Shown: positions 36,401-47,096 of the stretch, one piece after another
Position numbering within the stretch: position 1 is the stretch's first letter
Layout: the number at the start of each line of letters is the position of its first letter
Assembly: GCF_001039355.2 (NCBI RefSeq)
Contig: NW_019774081.1
Location: 223,269-287,268, forward strand
Length of the DNA stretch: 64,000 nt
Direction of reading: 5' to 3'
Source: Lingula anatina
Taxonomy: Eukaryota > Brachiopoda > Lingulata > Lingulida > Lingulidae
Program-made: the position numbers and the translations under genes
Notes under the pieces: generated by a model
What the model was told of the DNA's origin: nothing
What the model saw: only the letters and a program-made list of their open reading frames with translations
Databases searched by the model: none

Positions 36401-39400
36401 TCTATAGAGCTGCATTGCTTCTAAAAAAGAAAAAAATATCACACTGATTTTCCAACACAAACTGCACTTCAGTCTTATGAAACTTTTCAGCAAGTTTGAG
36501 TATCATAAGTAACATGGTTTTTCCTTAATGGTCATTCCGGCAGCTATTTCCAAAATAGGGTTTTCTTCAATTTATATGCAATATAACATAATGACCATCA
36601 ATTTTTAATAATAAAATAAAAGTATCATGGATATTCAGAAAATGTGACATGGAAAGGTCTTCAAGGCCATGGAAGTTCAGAGTCACACCTTCAAAATGCC
36701 AAAATGTAAAAGAGATAACTGTACTGAAATGATTTTCTTTCCACTTTCGACACTTTTTTACATGTAACAAAATAATCAATTTAGCGTCATTTTTTAATGA
36801 ACAACTAAGAAAATTGTTGACATAGGAAAAATATCAATAGAACAATTTTTAATGTCCAGTTTGCCCCATTCTGAGATTCTGAACATGGTGAATGATTGAA
36901 TCTGACAAACTGTAAAGATATGAGTTTATTTCCATTTTCTGACACTTGATTACACAATACACAATAACAGGTTTACCATCATTTTTATATAATCAACTAA
37001 CAATATTCTTAAGATGCAGAAAATGTCAAAGGAACACCTTTACATATTTAATTAGTTCACAAATGAGACTATTAACATGCCTAAGAATTAAATCTGAGGA
37101 AAAAACACTTATATACAAAAAAGGCATAACTTCACCAAAACTGAACTGATCGAACTTAATCTTTATCTTCATCTGTATTTCAGTAAGACTGATCACCCCT
37201 GTGAATTTCAAGACAATTGGCCAATTGATTTTCCTTGAAATGTGTTATCGGTATTGCATATATGCTGAAAAAAGTGAAAAAACAACATAACTTCCATTTG
37301 GTCCGATCACGCTGATTTTCAAACTTGACCTGCGTATTTTAAATATTCATCAGTTCTGTAAGTTTCAAACCAAAAGGTAGAACGGTTTTTCACTTATCGT
37401 GTTATCGGTGTTGCACATATGCTGAAAAAAATGAAAAAATAGCATAACATACATAAAAATGGCCGGATCATGCTGATTTTTGAACTTGACCTGCGTATTA
37501 TGAATATTCATCAGTTCTGTAAGTTTCAAGCCAAAAGGTAAAACAGTTTTTCACTTATCGTGTTATCGGTGAAAGTGCACGGCGACGACGACAGACGCAG
37601 ATGATGGCTATATGTACAGACACATCTGTGTCTGTACATAAAAAGGGACACCATCACCAGTCTCGTGCTTGACAAGCTCCAAAAAATGCAATCAAGATGT
37701 CTCACATGCAAAAAAAAAAAAAAATACATGACTAAAATGGTACAATCATGCAGATTTTCGAACTGACCAGTATTTTTCTAACATTGTTCTCTCTTGTGAT
37801 TTTCTAGACAATAGGCCTATTGGTTATCCTTGAAATGTGTTATCGTTGTTTCATATATGCTGACAAAAGAGAAAACCTAGGGGCAACACTGGGTATATCT
37901 CTGCTAGTTTTGAATACATGAGGGGCTAGAAAATATGCAAAGTGCAATTCATGGTGAAAAAGGAGGTCAAAGGTCAATTTCAAGGTCACAGTATATGACT
38001 TCCCATTCAAGTTCAATAGTAACCATGGGCATTTCTCTGCCTATTTTGGAGATATAAAGGCCAGAAAACATGCAAAAGGCAGTTCATAATAAAAAGTAGG
38101 TCAAAGGTCAATTTAAAGGTCACAGATTGCCAATATATGACTTCCTATTCTAGTTCAACAGTAACTTTGGGTGTACAGTATCTCGATCTGCCAGTTTTTG
38201 AGATAAAAGGGATAGAAAAATTTGCAAAATTTATGGTGAAAATTAGGTCAAAGGTCATATCAGGGTCACAGTTAGATTGCCAGTATACGACTTCCTATTC
38301 AAGTTCAACAGTAACTTTGGGTGTATCTCTGCCAGTTTTCGAGATATAAGGGAAAGATAATTTGCAAAGTTCAGTTCATGGTAAAAATTAGGTCAAAGGT
38401 CAATTTCAAGGTCACAGTTAGATTGCTAACTAAGTTCCATAGTAACTTAGGGCGTATCTCAGTTAATTTTGGAGTATTTCACATTTTATTTTCACTACTG
38501 AATATCGGATGTTGAACTTTTTGATGTAGTGCAACGCCTAAGCGGTATTAAAAACAAAAAATGGACACCACCCGCAGTGTTGGGCTTGACAAGCTCTACA
38601 AAATGCAAAAAATAGGTCTCTAGCAATAACAGTTCCAGAATTAGAGAGAATTTTCAATTTTGGGATCTAATGGCCGCTACTCGAGTGAAAATGCACCAAT
38701 TGACCCCAAAGTCATGAAGATGAAAGATGACCCTAAGGGTAACACCTGCCCATGATATTATATGTTAGATCTGTGTGGTTTCTGAAAATCGGCAGAAATA
38801 GTTTTTTTTTTCGTAAAAAAATTCCCATTTTTAGAAAATTTTTGCCCATTTGACCTTGAAATAAAGGTCGAAAGTCAAACCCAAGGGCATAATTGGAATC
38901 TCCACGTATGACTTTTGGTCAGAACTTCTGTAGTAATTTTTCTCATAATTCCTTCGGTTTGGGAGATATTTAGCATTGAATTTTCAAAAATTTTGACAAG
39001 GGTGCGTTTCAACCAGCGTCAAGCCCAGGCCAATGCACAGACTGAGACAAAAATATAGGTGGTTCAAGTTGAGATTATATGTGATCTAAATCCAAGAGAT
39101 GGGGACACAGGTCCTTGCAGTCTAGGAGGAGAAGCAGTAACGGTGACTTGTATCCCACGACGCCCTGCGGAGCCGGTGGAGCCGTACGAGACGGGTCGGG
39201 ACTAAAACCATGAGTACCACCAGCGTACACGCTGGCGGTACTAATTAAAGCAAATCTGTCCAATGAAAAAAAATGGCAGTAATATCCATCTTTTTACCAT
39301 CTGTTGACAGTAGTGTTGTTCCCATCTGCTGGCATTTTCTCATTCCAGTAGTCATCCAACTTCCGACCAAGTGCACTGATACAAGCACTAAAATAATAAT

Positions 39401-42400
39401 TGTTTAAGTGATGATTTCCAATATCAAACACAATTCCTATAAGAAATAATTGCACATTAATATAAAATCAATAGTTACAAACCTTCAATATTTGTACATC
39501 CTTACATTTTGTCTTCTTTACATACATTACATTAAAATTTGTATTTTTACACAAATGCACCATTATATCATTTTTCTTCTTGCCTTTTCCACTACATCTA
39601 TTCAGATTTTTATTGTTGGTCAACGCCTTAAAGAAGACCTAAGGTAATTTAAAATGATTATTAAAATCCACAGGAGCTTATGTAGCATTAAACTACTTAC
39701 TTGTATCTGTCCGTTTTATTGAAATCTTGCTTATTGTGTATAGGTTCCAAGAAATCTACCTCAGCAACACCAACAACTCCTACACCCAATGAGTTGTTCT
39801 ACAACAAATAAGAAAGAATTACATCCCTACAGATTGTTCTTCAAACAATTCATTTGCAAGAACCACTAGCTGCCTATGATCCCTTAATCCACAATAATCC
39901 AAAGAGTAACCAAAAGTTAAATAGGCAAATAAGGTAAGGAGGAAATTTGCACATTCCCATTACGTTAGTCTGTTATTTATTACGGTAATATGCCAAACAA
40001 TTCGACCAAGATTAATTAATTAATTTCATGGAAATGTCAGTTTGGTCGAATTGATTAAAATACAGCAAATGGAAACCTTTGATATCGTCGGATTGTTAGG
40101 GGCATCTGCCAAAACATCCATCTTTCCGGAAGTATTGCATTTTACCGGAAGTGTTACGCAAGATAAGCCGCAATTTTCGCCCAACATGTGTTTCAGGCAT
40201 GTTTTATCCTCCTGAAATCTTATTTTGCTGTGTACAATATGTGCTAACATTACTTAACATTAAAAAAGACGACAATTATAATTTTAATTATATATTTCCC
40301 TCACCTACGATCACTTTCATGATGCGCTTCACAAGTGGGACGAGTATTTCTCCTGAGACAGGTGTTGTAAACAAAGGCCGGTCACTTATATTTGAAACCG
40401 GTAGCTTTAGTGGACTTAAACTAGTTATGTGATCTACGTACGCCCTATTTGAATTTTAATATGACAACTGAAATCAACCGAATTGAAATTTTTTACCAGT
40501 CTGAGATCAGTTGTTTTCAACCCGCAAGGCTTGCTCAGCGTCGAGGCGTAGACATACGTACTTTCGAAGAAAATTCAATCACCCGTATCAAAGAATACCA
40601 ACTGGTTCTCAAACGGAAATCAGTGTAACTTCAAATTACTATTAAGTATTTTATTTAAAAAGCATGTAATATAAAAACATATTGAGAAAAGGCAAAATAC
40701 GGAGCGTACCTGTGCCGATAGACATACAGTATTTTGCTGGCATTCATCCGATTTTCTTATATACTCTCGCTGTGCACAAACCACGGTGCATATTGAAAAC
40801 CCCACTGATACAACCCGAACGTAAAAAAAGCATTTACTTGCCATAATTTTCACAAAACAGGTGCATTTATAATTTGACGTGAGAATTGAGCACATGCAGA
40901 AATGAGAGACTGGTTTTATCTGGTCTGCTCCAGCATAGCGCAAACCACATGTTAATGAAGACGGTCCCACTTTGGGGGAGGGGGTCACAGGAATGGAGTT
41001 CGTCGTGGATTACGCTAAATATTATCAACATTTCATGCATCTGGGGAAATAGAAAGTGACTCACAGGTAACGTAAATACCCAGTGGAACTCTCTATGAAG
41101 CTCCCATGGAGTTAAGGAAGACGTCATTTTTATTGTTGACAAATCAGTTATCCATGTAGGTGAACAGCGACACGTGTTCGTCAGATTTTGACAGCGCGTG
41201 GTATTTGGCGCCAAGAAGTCTGGGCGGTCGATCCCGCTGATCTTTCGGTCGATTGTAGTAAATGTAAGATCTTGCGGTGTTGACTTCAAGAACGTTTCCC
41301 CATCTGCATATATATTTCAATCGAACTTGAAAATAAATTGCTTATTCTTCCCAAACTTTTTATTGCTAGCAAACGCGATATATGGTCTATATGAAGGTGT
41401 TTACGACGTATTCTACCCACTGTCGATATTTGGTTTCATCCAGAATAGACCTTTTTTTAACCCCCCCCCCCCCCCCCCAGTTACGGGCGTGATAAATCAG
41501 TCAGCGAGGGCAAGTCTGCTTAATAGCAAAATTTGTATGTCTATAAGCACTATTATTGTCATCGGGGACAAAGGAAAAGACAGGTACGTCATGCTTCCAG
41601 ATTAGATCTTCAATTAATTGTTTCTTCCTCATTGACGAGAGCTATTGAAAGGACAACAATTGACAAAGGGCCGAGGCATGCAGCATCTATTTCACTGGCT
41701 TGAAAATTTACCGAGTCTTGTCGACGATGTGGTCGAACAATCGGAACAAGAAAAAAATTCTGTCCCATGATTTTGACGTATGGACTAATTGTTTGAGCCC
41801 AGAAAAATTAATTTTATAAAATAATTTTTGTGGTCGGATTGACTGGGCCCGTCGAAATGCTTGGCACATTACCGTATTCTATTGTAGGTCAGGAAATTCA
41901 AGACAGGCAAGAAACCTGGATGTAACATACCTGTTTTTGACATCCTACTTTTTCATAGGCTTTGATGAGTCTGTTCTTATGATACAGCATAATACCGTAG
42001 TCCTGCTTTTGTGGAGAGAAGCCAAAAATTATCTTCATGGATTTTTTCTATCAAGCAGTCAAGGCAATTTTTATCAAATCTTCTTGCACATTCAAAAATA
42101 ATATTCTGTTAATCTTATGTCACCTAACCTACACCTAACTTATGTCACCTAATCTTAAATACACATCAAAGACGGCACATATTCAAACACAGAAAAGAAT
42201 TTTTAAAAAATAGACTATGTCTAGATAAGATGGATGGTGAAAGAGTTAAATTCTCAAACATTTCGTCAATATTCATCTCAACAACAGGAATAGCCTGTCT
42301 ACATAAAACAAAAATGTGTTTCACTAAAAATGAAAAATTTCATGACACACCATTACTGTGAATATTGTGAATTCACCCTTAAATCACATAAAATGGAGCA

Positions 42401-45400
42401 AGGCATACTGTACTAATAACAAAAGTAGTTTTGGTAAGTAAGGATACAAGCCATGTTGGTCTATAAACATCGCTTTCAGTTTCACTAAGACTTTTAGTAA
42501 TCAGCTTTGTTTTAACTTTGGACCCCCTCAATATGATCTTCATTCTAGGCTTTAGAAATAAAATGGAACAGTATTCCTGAAAAGAATCATCATAAACTAT
42601 TAACCAGAAACTTAAGGAAATTCCAGAATGTTTTTCTCATTTGCTTCATTAAAATTTTGTCTAATTTTCAACTTGAATTTCCTTAAAAATCCTAAAAAGC
42701 AATAAGCAAATGCTAAAATTCAGGCAAAGACTAAAATATGCAAACTAGTGGATAAGTACCAATTCTGTTTCTAAAGTAACTTGTATTAACTCTGTTTATT
42801 TTTTTATTTTTTTTTTTTCACTTGTGATTCATAATGAATAAAATATGTAATTATCAACAAAGAATTTCTGGTCCTCAATGTCATGTTAAATTATTCAAAT
42901 GTGTTAAGTTTCACTGGAGTTCATTGAGACTATAAAAGGCCAAAATACATTAAATCCACAAGTGGAATGAGAAACAAAATTTATACAATCTGATCCACTG
43001 TAGCTTACCCTACCTCTGACATGGAAGTGGTATATTAATTAATAGTTTAGAAATATCAAAATTGCAGTATTGTACCCTTAGAGAGCGGGTATACTCTGGT
43101 TTATGTTCCACCACTGGTCTGTACACAGCATTGGCTGTGGTGTTCAGGTCCATCTGTTCATGCTCTAGATTCATTATGTCATCAGGTTTACTCTGAAAAT
43201 CCAACTCAAGCATACCATCACTTGACCTGGGGAAGGGAAAGAGAACAAACTTAATGAGTTATAGATCTATATAAACTGATCAATCAAATCTATAGTGGGG
43301 TATTAGGTAAAAAACTGCCATTTGTATTCCTCGACTTTTTTTGCTACCTACATATACTATAAATCGTATTGTAAGGAGCAGTAATTGCTGTATTTCAATT
43401 CACTTATATGGATGACTTGCAAAAACTTTGCAGACATATTAGAGTTCACACACACATACGCACACATGCACTCACATTTATTGGTCACTTTTTCATTCAG
43501 ATATTGACAGTAAACAAATTCAGTGTCTACATGTAGATAAGCTTCAGGTTGAATTAAATGCAACCAAAGTACCTTTTGAGATTATAGATGATAATTTCTG
43601 TCCCAGTCTGCCCAGAAATAGCCTGAAATTCATCTAAAAGTTCCTTTTCTGAATGGAAGAATGAGTGCGTTGTAATGGCATCAATGCTACCTTGGGTGTC
43701 TGGAGCATGTAGTATTTGACCTAAAGTAAAACACAAGATCAAGTTACATATGTGACAGTGAATAAAAAAAATCATGTTAAAATTGTAACTGCAGAATCAG
43801 GATTCATCACAAAGCTATTGCTTTTTGAAGTGTAAATGGTTACCAACAAGAGTGGATGTTGAAATTCAGTGAATTCAGTAAGTTTTTAGAGTACTCATTA
43901 AACTTAGTTCAAAAGCTCTCAGCAGTCTTACGACTTTTAGAATCCCATGTTACTATTGGTGTCAGCACAGTTTCTGCATTGGTCATTTCCAGAAATGTTT
44001 GGGAGAGAAAGCCAACACTAATAGTGTCCTCTTGTTTGGTGAAGACAATGGCATCTCTACCCAGTCTCATGCTGCCCGACTTGAAACCATTGCCATAATG
44101 ACCTACAGGTTTGTGGCCATTGATTTCAACTTTCTCACAAAAACCAAATCTAAATATAAGAGAAGGAAAAAGACTTATTAATAAAGGAAAATGTTATTTG
44201 AAAATTTCCATAAAATCTAACAAGGTTATAAAAGACTTTACTTGTTAGAATCAATTTATGTTATGCATTTTAGACCTGTGTGAACATTTAGTTTTCCCAG
44301 GGTGTTTAAACACTACACAAAGTGATAATCTAAATTAGCTCAATTCAAGAGAAGAAAATACGCACGAAAGCATTTTGTGTAATTTGTCAGGATTCATGCC
44401 ATTTCCATTGTCAGTAAAAATGAGGCAGTCTTTTTGGCCTATTATTCTCTTGTCTATCCGCAACTGTGAGGCATTGCAGTCTGGATCATAAGCATTATCT
44501 ACGAATAGAAGATGACAAATTCATTTCATGGGGGATTTTAATTACATGTTGCAATTCTAAACTTATGGCATTGAAAACCAATGTAATCTTTTGCTTCTGA
44601 TTTTCTTTGGCAGCTTAAATAAGACTCCACACAACAAACATATTAGATGGCACTTATACTGTTTTTCAAATCAGCAACTTTCTATTTTAAAATGGATTTG
44701 ACACACAAAACACACAAGTAAACTTTATTCAAACATTGTGACTGTATTACAGTAAATAATTTTGCATTAATTCTCTTATTCAGTGTACCTATAAGCTCAG
44801 CTATAGCTGAAAATATCCAGGTGTGGCTTGTGGAGTTTGCATGTAAAAAACTTGGGCTTGTCTGAAACAATGAACAAAATGGAATTGGCATAGGTTTATC
44901 TTATTGTTTATCCCCCCACAGCATATGATGTGAAGCTGTTTTAAATATGATATATTGAACAGGGTCACATCTTTGCCCACCACATCATCATTCCCCACAT
45001 CATTACTTCCTCTAGTAAAATTATGATATCACATGCACCAATGGGCACTTCTTTCATTATACTTCCCCATGCCCACCATTACTCCCTCTCATCAAAATAA
45101 AATTAAAAATTGATCTTAGGTCCTATCTGCTGAGTTGTTTTATAATGATAATTGAAATCTTTTTGGCACTTTTGGGTCCCAGAAAGGTTATTCTGAAAAA
45201 GGTGTTGAATGTCACAGTTTTTACCAGGGTGAATCTATCATGTAGAGAAGTATTGATGTGGGGGGGAGGGGGTAAATATACTACATATAAAGTCATGAAT
45301 TCATCATCAATCACAACCCTATCGTTATTTTGTCACAAAAAAACTTGATTAGACTTTATATTTAGGAATAAGATACCTTATCAAATGAATAAACAAAAAG

Positions 45401-46274
45401 AGGATTATCAATTATTTACAGGTTTAATTTCATGCCATCACCGTAATACATGTATTAAAGGTATTCTATGGATGATTTTTGCACCAAATGTATTTTTCTT
45501 TGAGAAAAATAAACAATTTTCTCCTTCTGATAAATCTGAGCACTTGGATTCAACGCTCTCACCATTACAAATATTATGTCTTGTTTCTAAATGAATCATG
45601 TCTTCCTCATATTTCACAAGGAAATATCAACATCAAGCACTTACATTTGAGGGGTAATATCACTTATAAAATCTATATTGGGAAAAATAAGTAGCTTTTT
45701 TGCTATTTACCAGTATCACATGCATATAAATGGCTTTGGATATATTGTATATTTTATATACAATATATACTAAAAGAACCTGCTAGACTCTAAAGAGAAC
45801 GTCGTCATGATAATGTCCTGCTTGAAACTATGCTGATATGACTATGCACCATCGATGCACAGATTTGGTGAAGACAACCAAACAAGATGACACTTGAGTC
45901 TTGACAGCTAGTACATGTAGTAGCAATGTTACAATACAATACAATAAAATAAAGTTTATTTAATGTCGGAAAGAATGAAAGTACAAACATTTCCTGAGTA
46001 GCTATTCACCGACAGAATAAATTAGATAATGATTGACACAATGTTTACTACTACTATTTCTAACTACTTCTATATTGATTGAAATTACAACAGGGTGTTC
46101 ATTTTTGTTCATTATTTCCTCGATATCCGAATTTATTTCATTCTTCTTGGTTTAAAATTGTCCTTTTTTAAAATGTTGATAACCAGTGTATTTTCTTGCA
46201 AACAAAATTCATGCATACATTGTGTGAAAGGAAAACGCAACATTTACCTTTGATAGACGAACCCCGTTCTCCAT
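30476..46274 (-). CDS. MORC3/4-like: MORC3/4-like GHKL ATPase with CW zinc finger, complete gene
   Basis: Seventeen coding exons, all phase-consistent, total 2328 nt (775 aa): 46274-46248, 44861-44789, 44498-44366, 44149-43932, 43720-43573, 43226-43076, 42576-42409, 42005-41931, 39798-39701, 39387-39298, 34868-34734, 34480-34400, 34078-34033, 33718-33626, 33444-33238, 31309-31266 and 31016-30476. The start MENGVRLSK is followed by [19 protein letters not shown]. ATPase motifs are DNAYDPD, DNGNGM and [14 protein letters not shown]. The transducer part has KPRMKI and YEKVGCQ. The CW domain ([25 protein letters not shown]) runs into EEEPEDE..KTYKK, typical of MORC3/4. C-terminal exons give coiled coils, a basic stretch (RRPSKRKRH) and [12 protein letters not shown], a likely SUMO-interacting motif. 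Family members are nuclear, bind H3K4me through CW and, in MORC3, depend on SUMO for nuclear bodies. Two Helitron-like elements sit in introns 10 and 15. Divergent SETD4 lies 822 bp away. Confidence 0.92.
31338..32974 (-). mobile_element. Helitron-like non-autonomous element, copy C (MORC intron 15)
   Basis: 1637 bp. The 3' end (on minus) has the GGAGGCGGTATCGCCTC hairpin, then TCTGATCCTCTAG and a flanking T. The 5' end has the hairpin GTACC-ACCAGCG...CGCTGG-CGGTAC. The array has perfect DR1 motifs at 31698 and 31844 and a degraded one near 31552. A further DR1 at 32567 lies beside TGACCTTGA. GC-rich 'gccggcggagcc' repeats lie at 32860-32915. Confidence 0.85.
31550..31950. repeat. tandem array of DR1-containing units, copy C
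   Basis: Units about 146 bp apart (31698 to 31844) share AGGTCAAAGGTCA, then 'caaggtcac', 'gacttcctattcaa' and 'cctatctctgccagttttgg'. Confidence 0.92.
35166..37640. mobile_element. nested block inside copy D, related to the insertion at 13.8 kb
   Basis: It interrupts Helitron-like copy D between 'gcgcattcgtatgg' and 'gggacaccatcaccagtc', which are nearly contiguous in copies A, B and C. It begins 'aacaaggcagcaaagctgtc' and ends 'gtgtctgtacataaaaaggg', matching the ends of the 0.5-kb insertion at 13763-14280. Units of about 158-160 bp with 'tgctgaaaaa' recur at 37263 and 37421. A near-palindrome (acagacacatctgtgtctgt, 37616-37635) marks the right end. No transposase is recognised. Confidence 0.65.
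37955..38470. repeat. tandem array of DR1-containing units, copy D
   Basis: AGGTCAAAGGTCA occurs exactly at 37964, 38098, 38245 and 38390 (periods 134, 147 and 145). Confidence 0.92.
39983..41874. mobile_element. 1.9-kb TA-flanked DNA element in MORC intron 8
   Basis: The ends are inverted: CGGTAATATGCCAAACAATT at left and, read inward from the right, CGGTAATGTGCCAAGCATTT. TA flanks both sides (39981-39982, 41875-41876). The other MORC copy has an uninterrupted 'ttatttattagtatattgta' there (near 16380). The inside has two ACCGGAAGT-type sites (about 40130 and 40153), a long C run (41461-41480) and short open frames with no family I recognise. It looks non-autonomous, with a Tc1/mariner-like TA target. 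Confidence 0.75.
42790..43012. other. copy-specific insertion in MORC intron 6
   Basis: About 0.2 kb of AT-rich DNA lies between 'gtaacttgtattaact' and 'cctctgacatggaag', which are almost adjacent in the other MORC copy (17275-17305). No clear terminal repeats were seen. Confidence 0.5.
45738..45770. repeat. AT-rich palindrome
   Basis: The sequence 'atattgtatattttatatac' continuing to 'aatat' can form a hairpin with about 12 paired bases per arm. It lies in MORC intron 1. No function is inferred. Confidence 0.6.
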
Positions 46275-47096
46275 CGCGATTCCCTCCATAAGGATTATAC
46301 ACAGGCCTCGACATGAGTGTACATGGGCTTCTGTGGTATCACAAGCGAGGTTAAAATATGGAGAGTTCTCGTCATATAAAATCTTGGTAAATATAAGTTT
46401 TACATTTTTAAAATACACAAAATAACTTTTAAGAGTTAATAGCATGCGTTTTATATTTTTAATACTTATTCAAAAGAATTATTTGGCAGATTGCCTATTG
46501 TATGACTTTATGACAGATTGTCTATGATTATACAATTCGTCATTGAAACTAAACTTGCAATACATGCGTAGTTCAGTTTGTGACAGGTAGGTTTGGACAT
46601 GTTGTGGAACTTGTGCTAATGTGCTGTTCTACATTTTACACTGTTCACACTTCACTTGGAGTCGGAGCCCAAATTTTAAAATGAAAGTTGCACCAGTATT
46701 CTGATACATTGCCTCACTTGCATGTAAAGCTGCTCAACCAACTCCTTTGTATTACTTATAATTATGAAACTACATTGTACCATGACTATTTTTCTGACCT
46801 TTATTTAATTCAGATTAATTATGAAATTGTGCAAAGGGGAAAACAATGAAATGAATACAAAATACCCCCCTCAAAAAATAAATAAATAAATAAAATAAAA
46901 TACTCAGAAAGATTATATTTTCATTTCTTTTTATTTATTTATTTATTTTAATTATATTTTATAATTCTAAAAGGAAAAATAATCTGGCACAAAGACATGT
47001 AGGTCAGATATTAAATTTTGTCATATACTTCAAGAGGAATTTATCTATTAATCTTCTATAGATAAGCCATGCATTTTTTACAGATCTACTGAAGTT
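46275..47096. promoter_or_regulatory. divergent intergenic region between MORC and SETD4
   Basis: 822 bp separate the start codons of the minus-strand MORC gene and the plus-strand SETD4 gene, so it must hold both transcription starts and 5' UTRs. No CpG island is visible and the sequence is AT-rich. A shared bidirectional promoter is an inference from spacing. The other MORC copy has a short homologous stretch around exon 1 but no SETD4 beside it. Confidence 0.5.

Larger units (their letters stand above)
35095..39244 (-). mobile_element. Helitron-like element, copy D (MORC intron 10), with nested block
   Basis: 4150 bp. The left junction is gaacaaaa|CTAGAGGATC and the right GGTACTAA|ttaaag. 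The same intron in the other MORC copy reads gaacaaaattaaag (near 15094), which is the uninterrupted target, so the insertion sits between A and T with no duplication. The terminal hairpin is diverged (GGGGGCAGTATCGCCTC). A 2.5-kb block (about 35166-37640) is nested inside. The DR1 array follows at 37964-38400, and the family tail with 'ctaggaggagaagc' ends at 39244. Confidence 0.88.
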
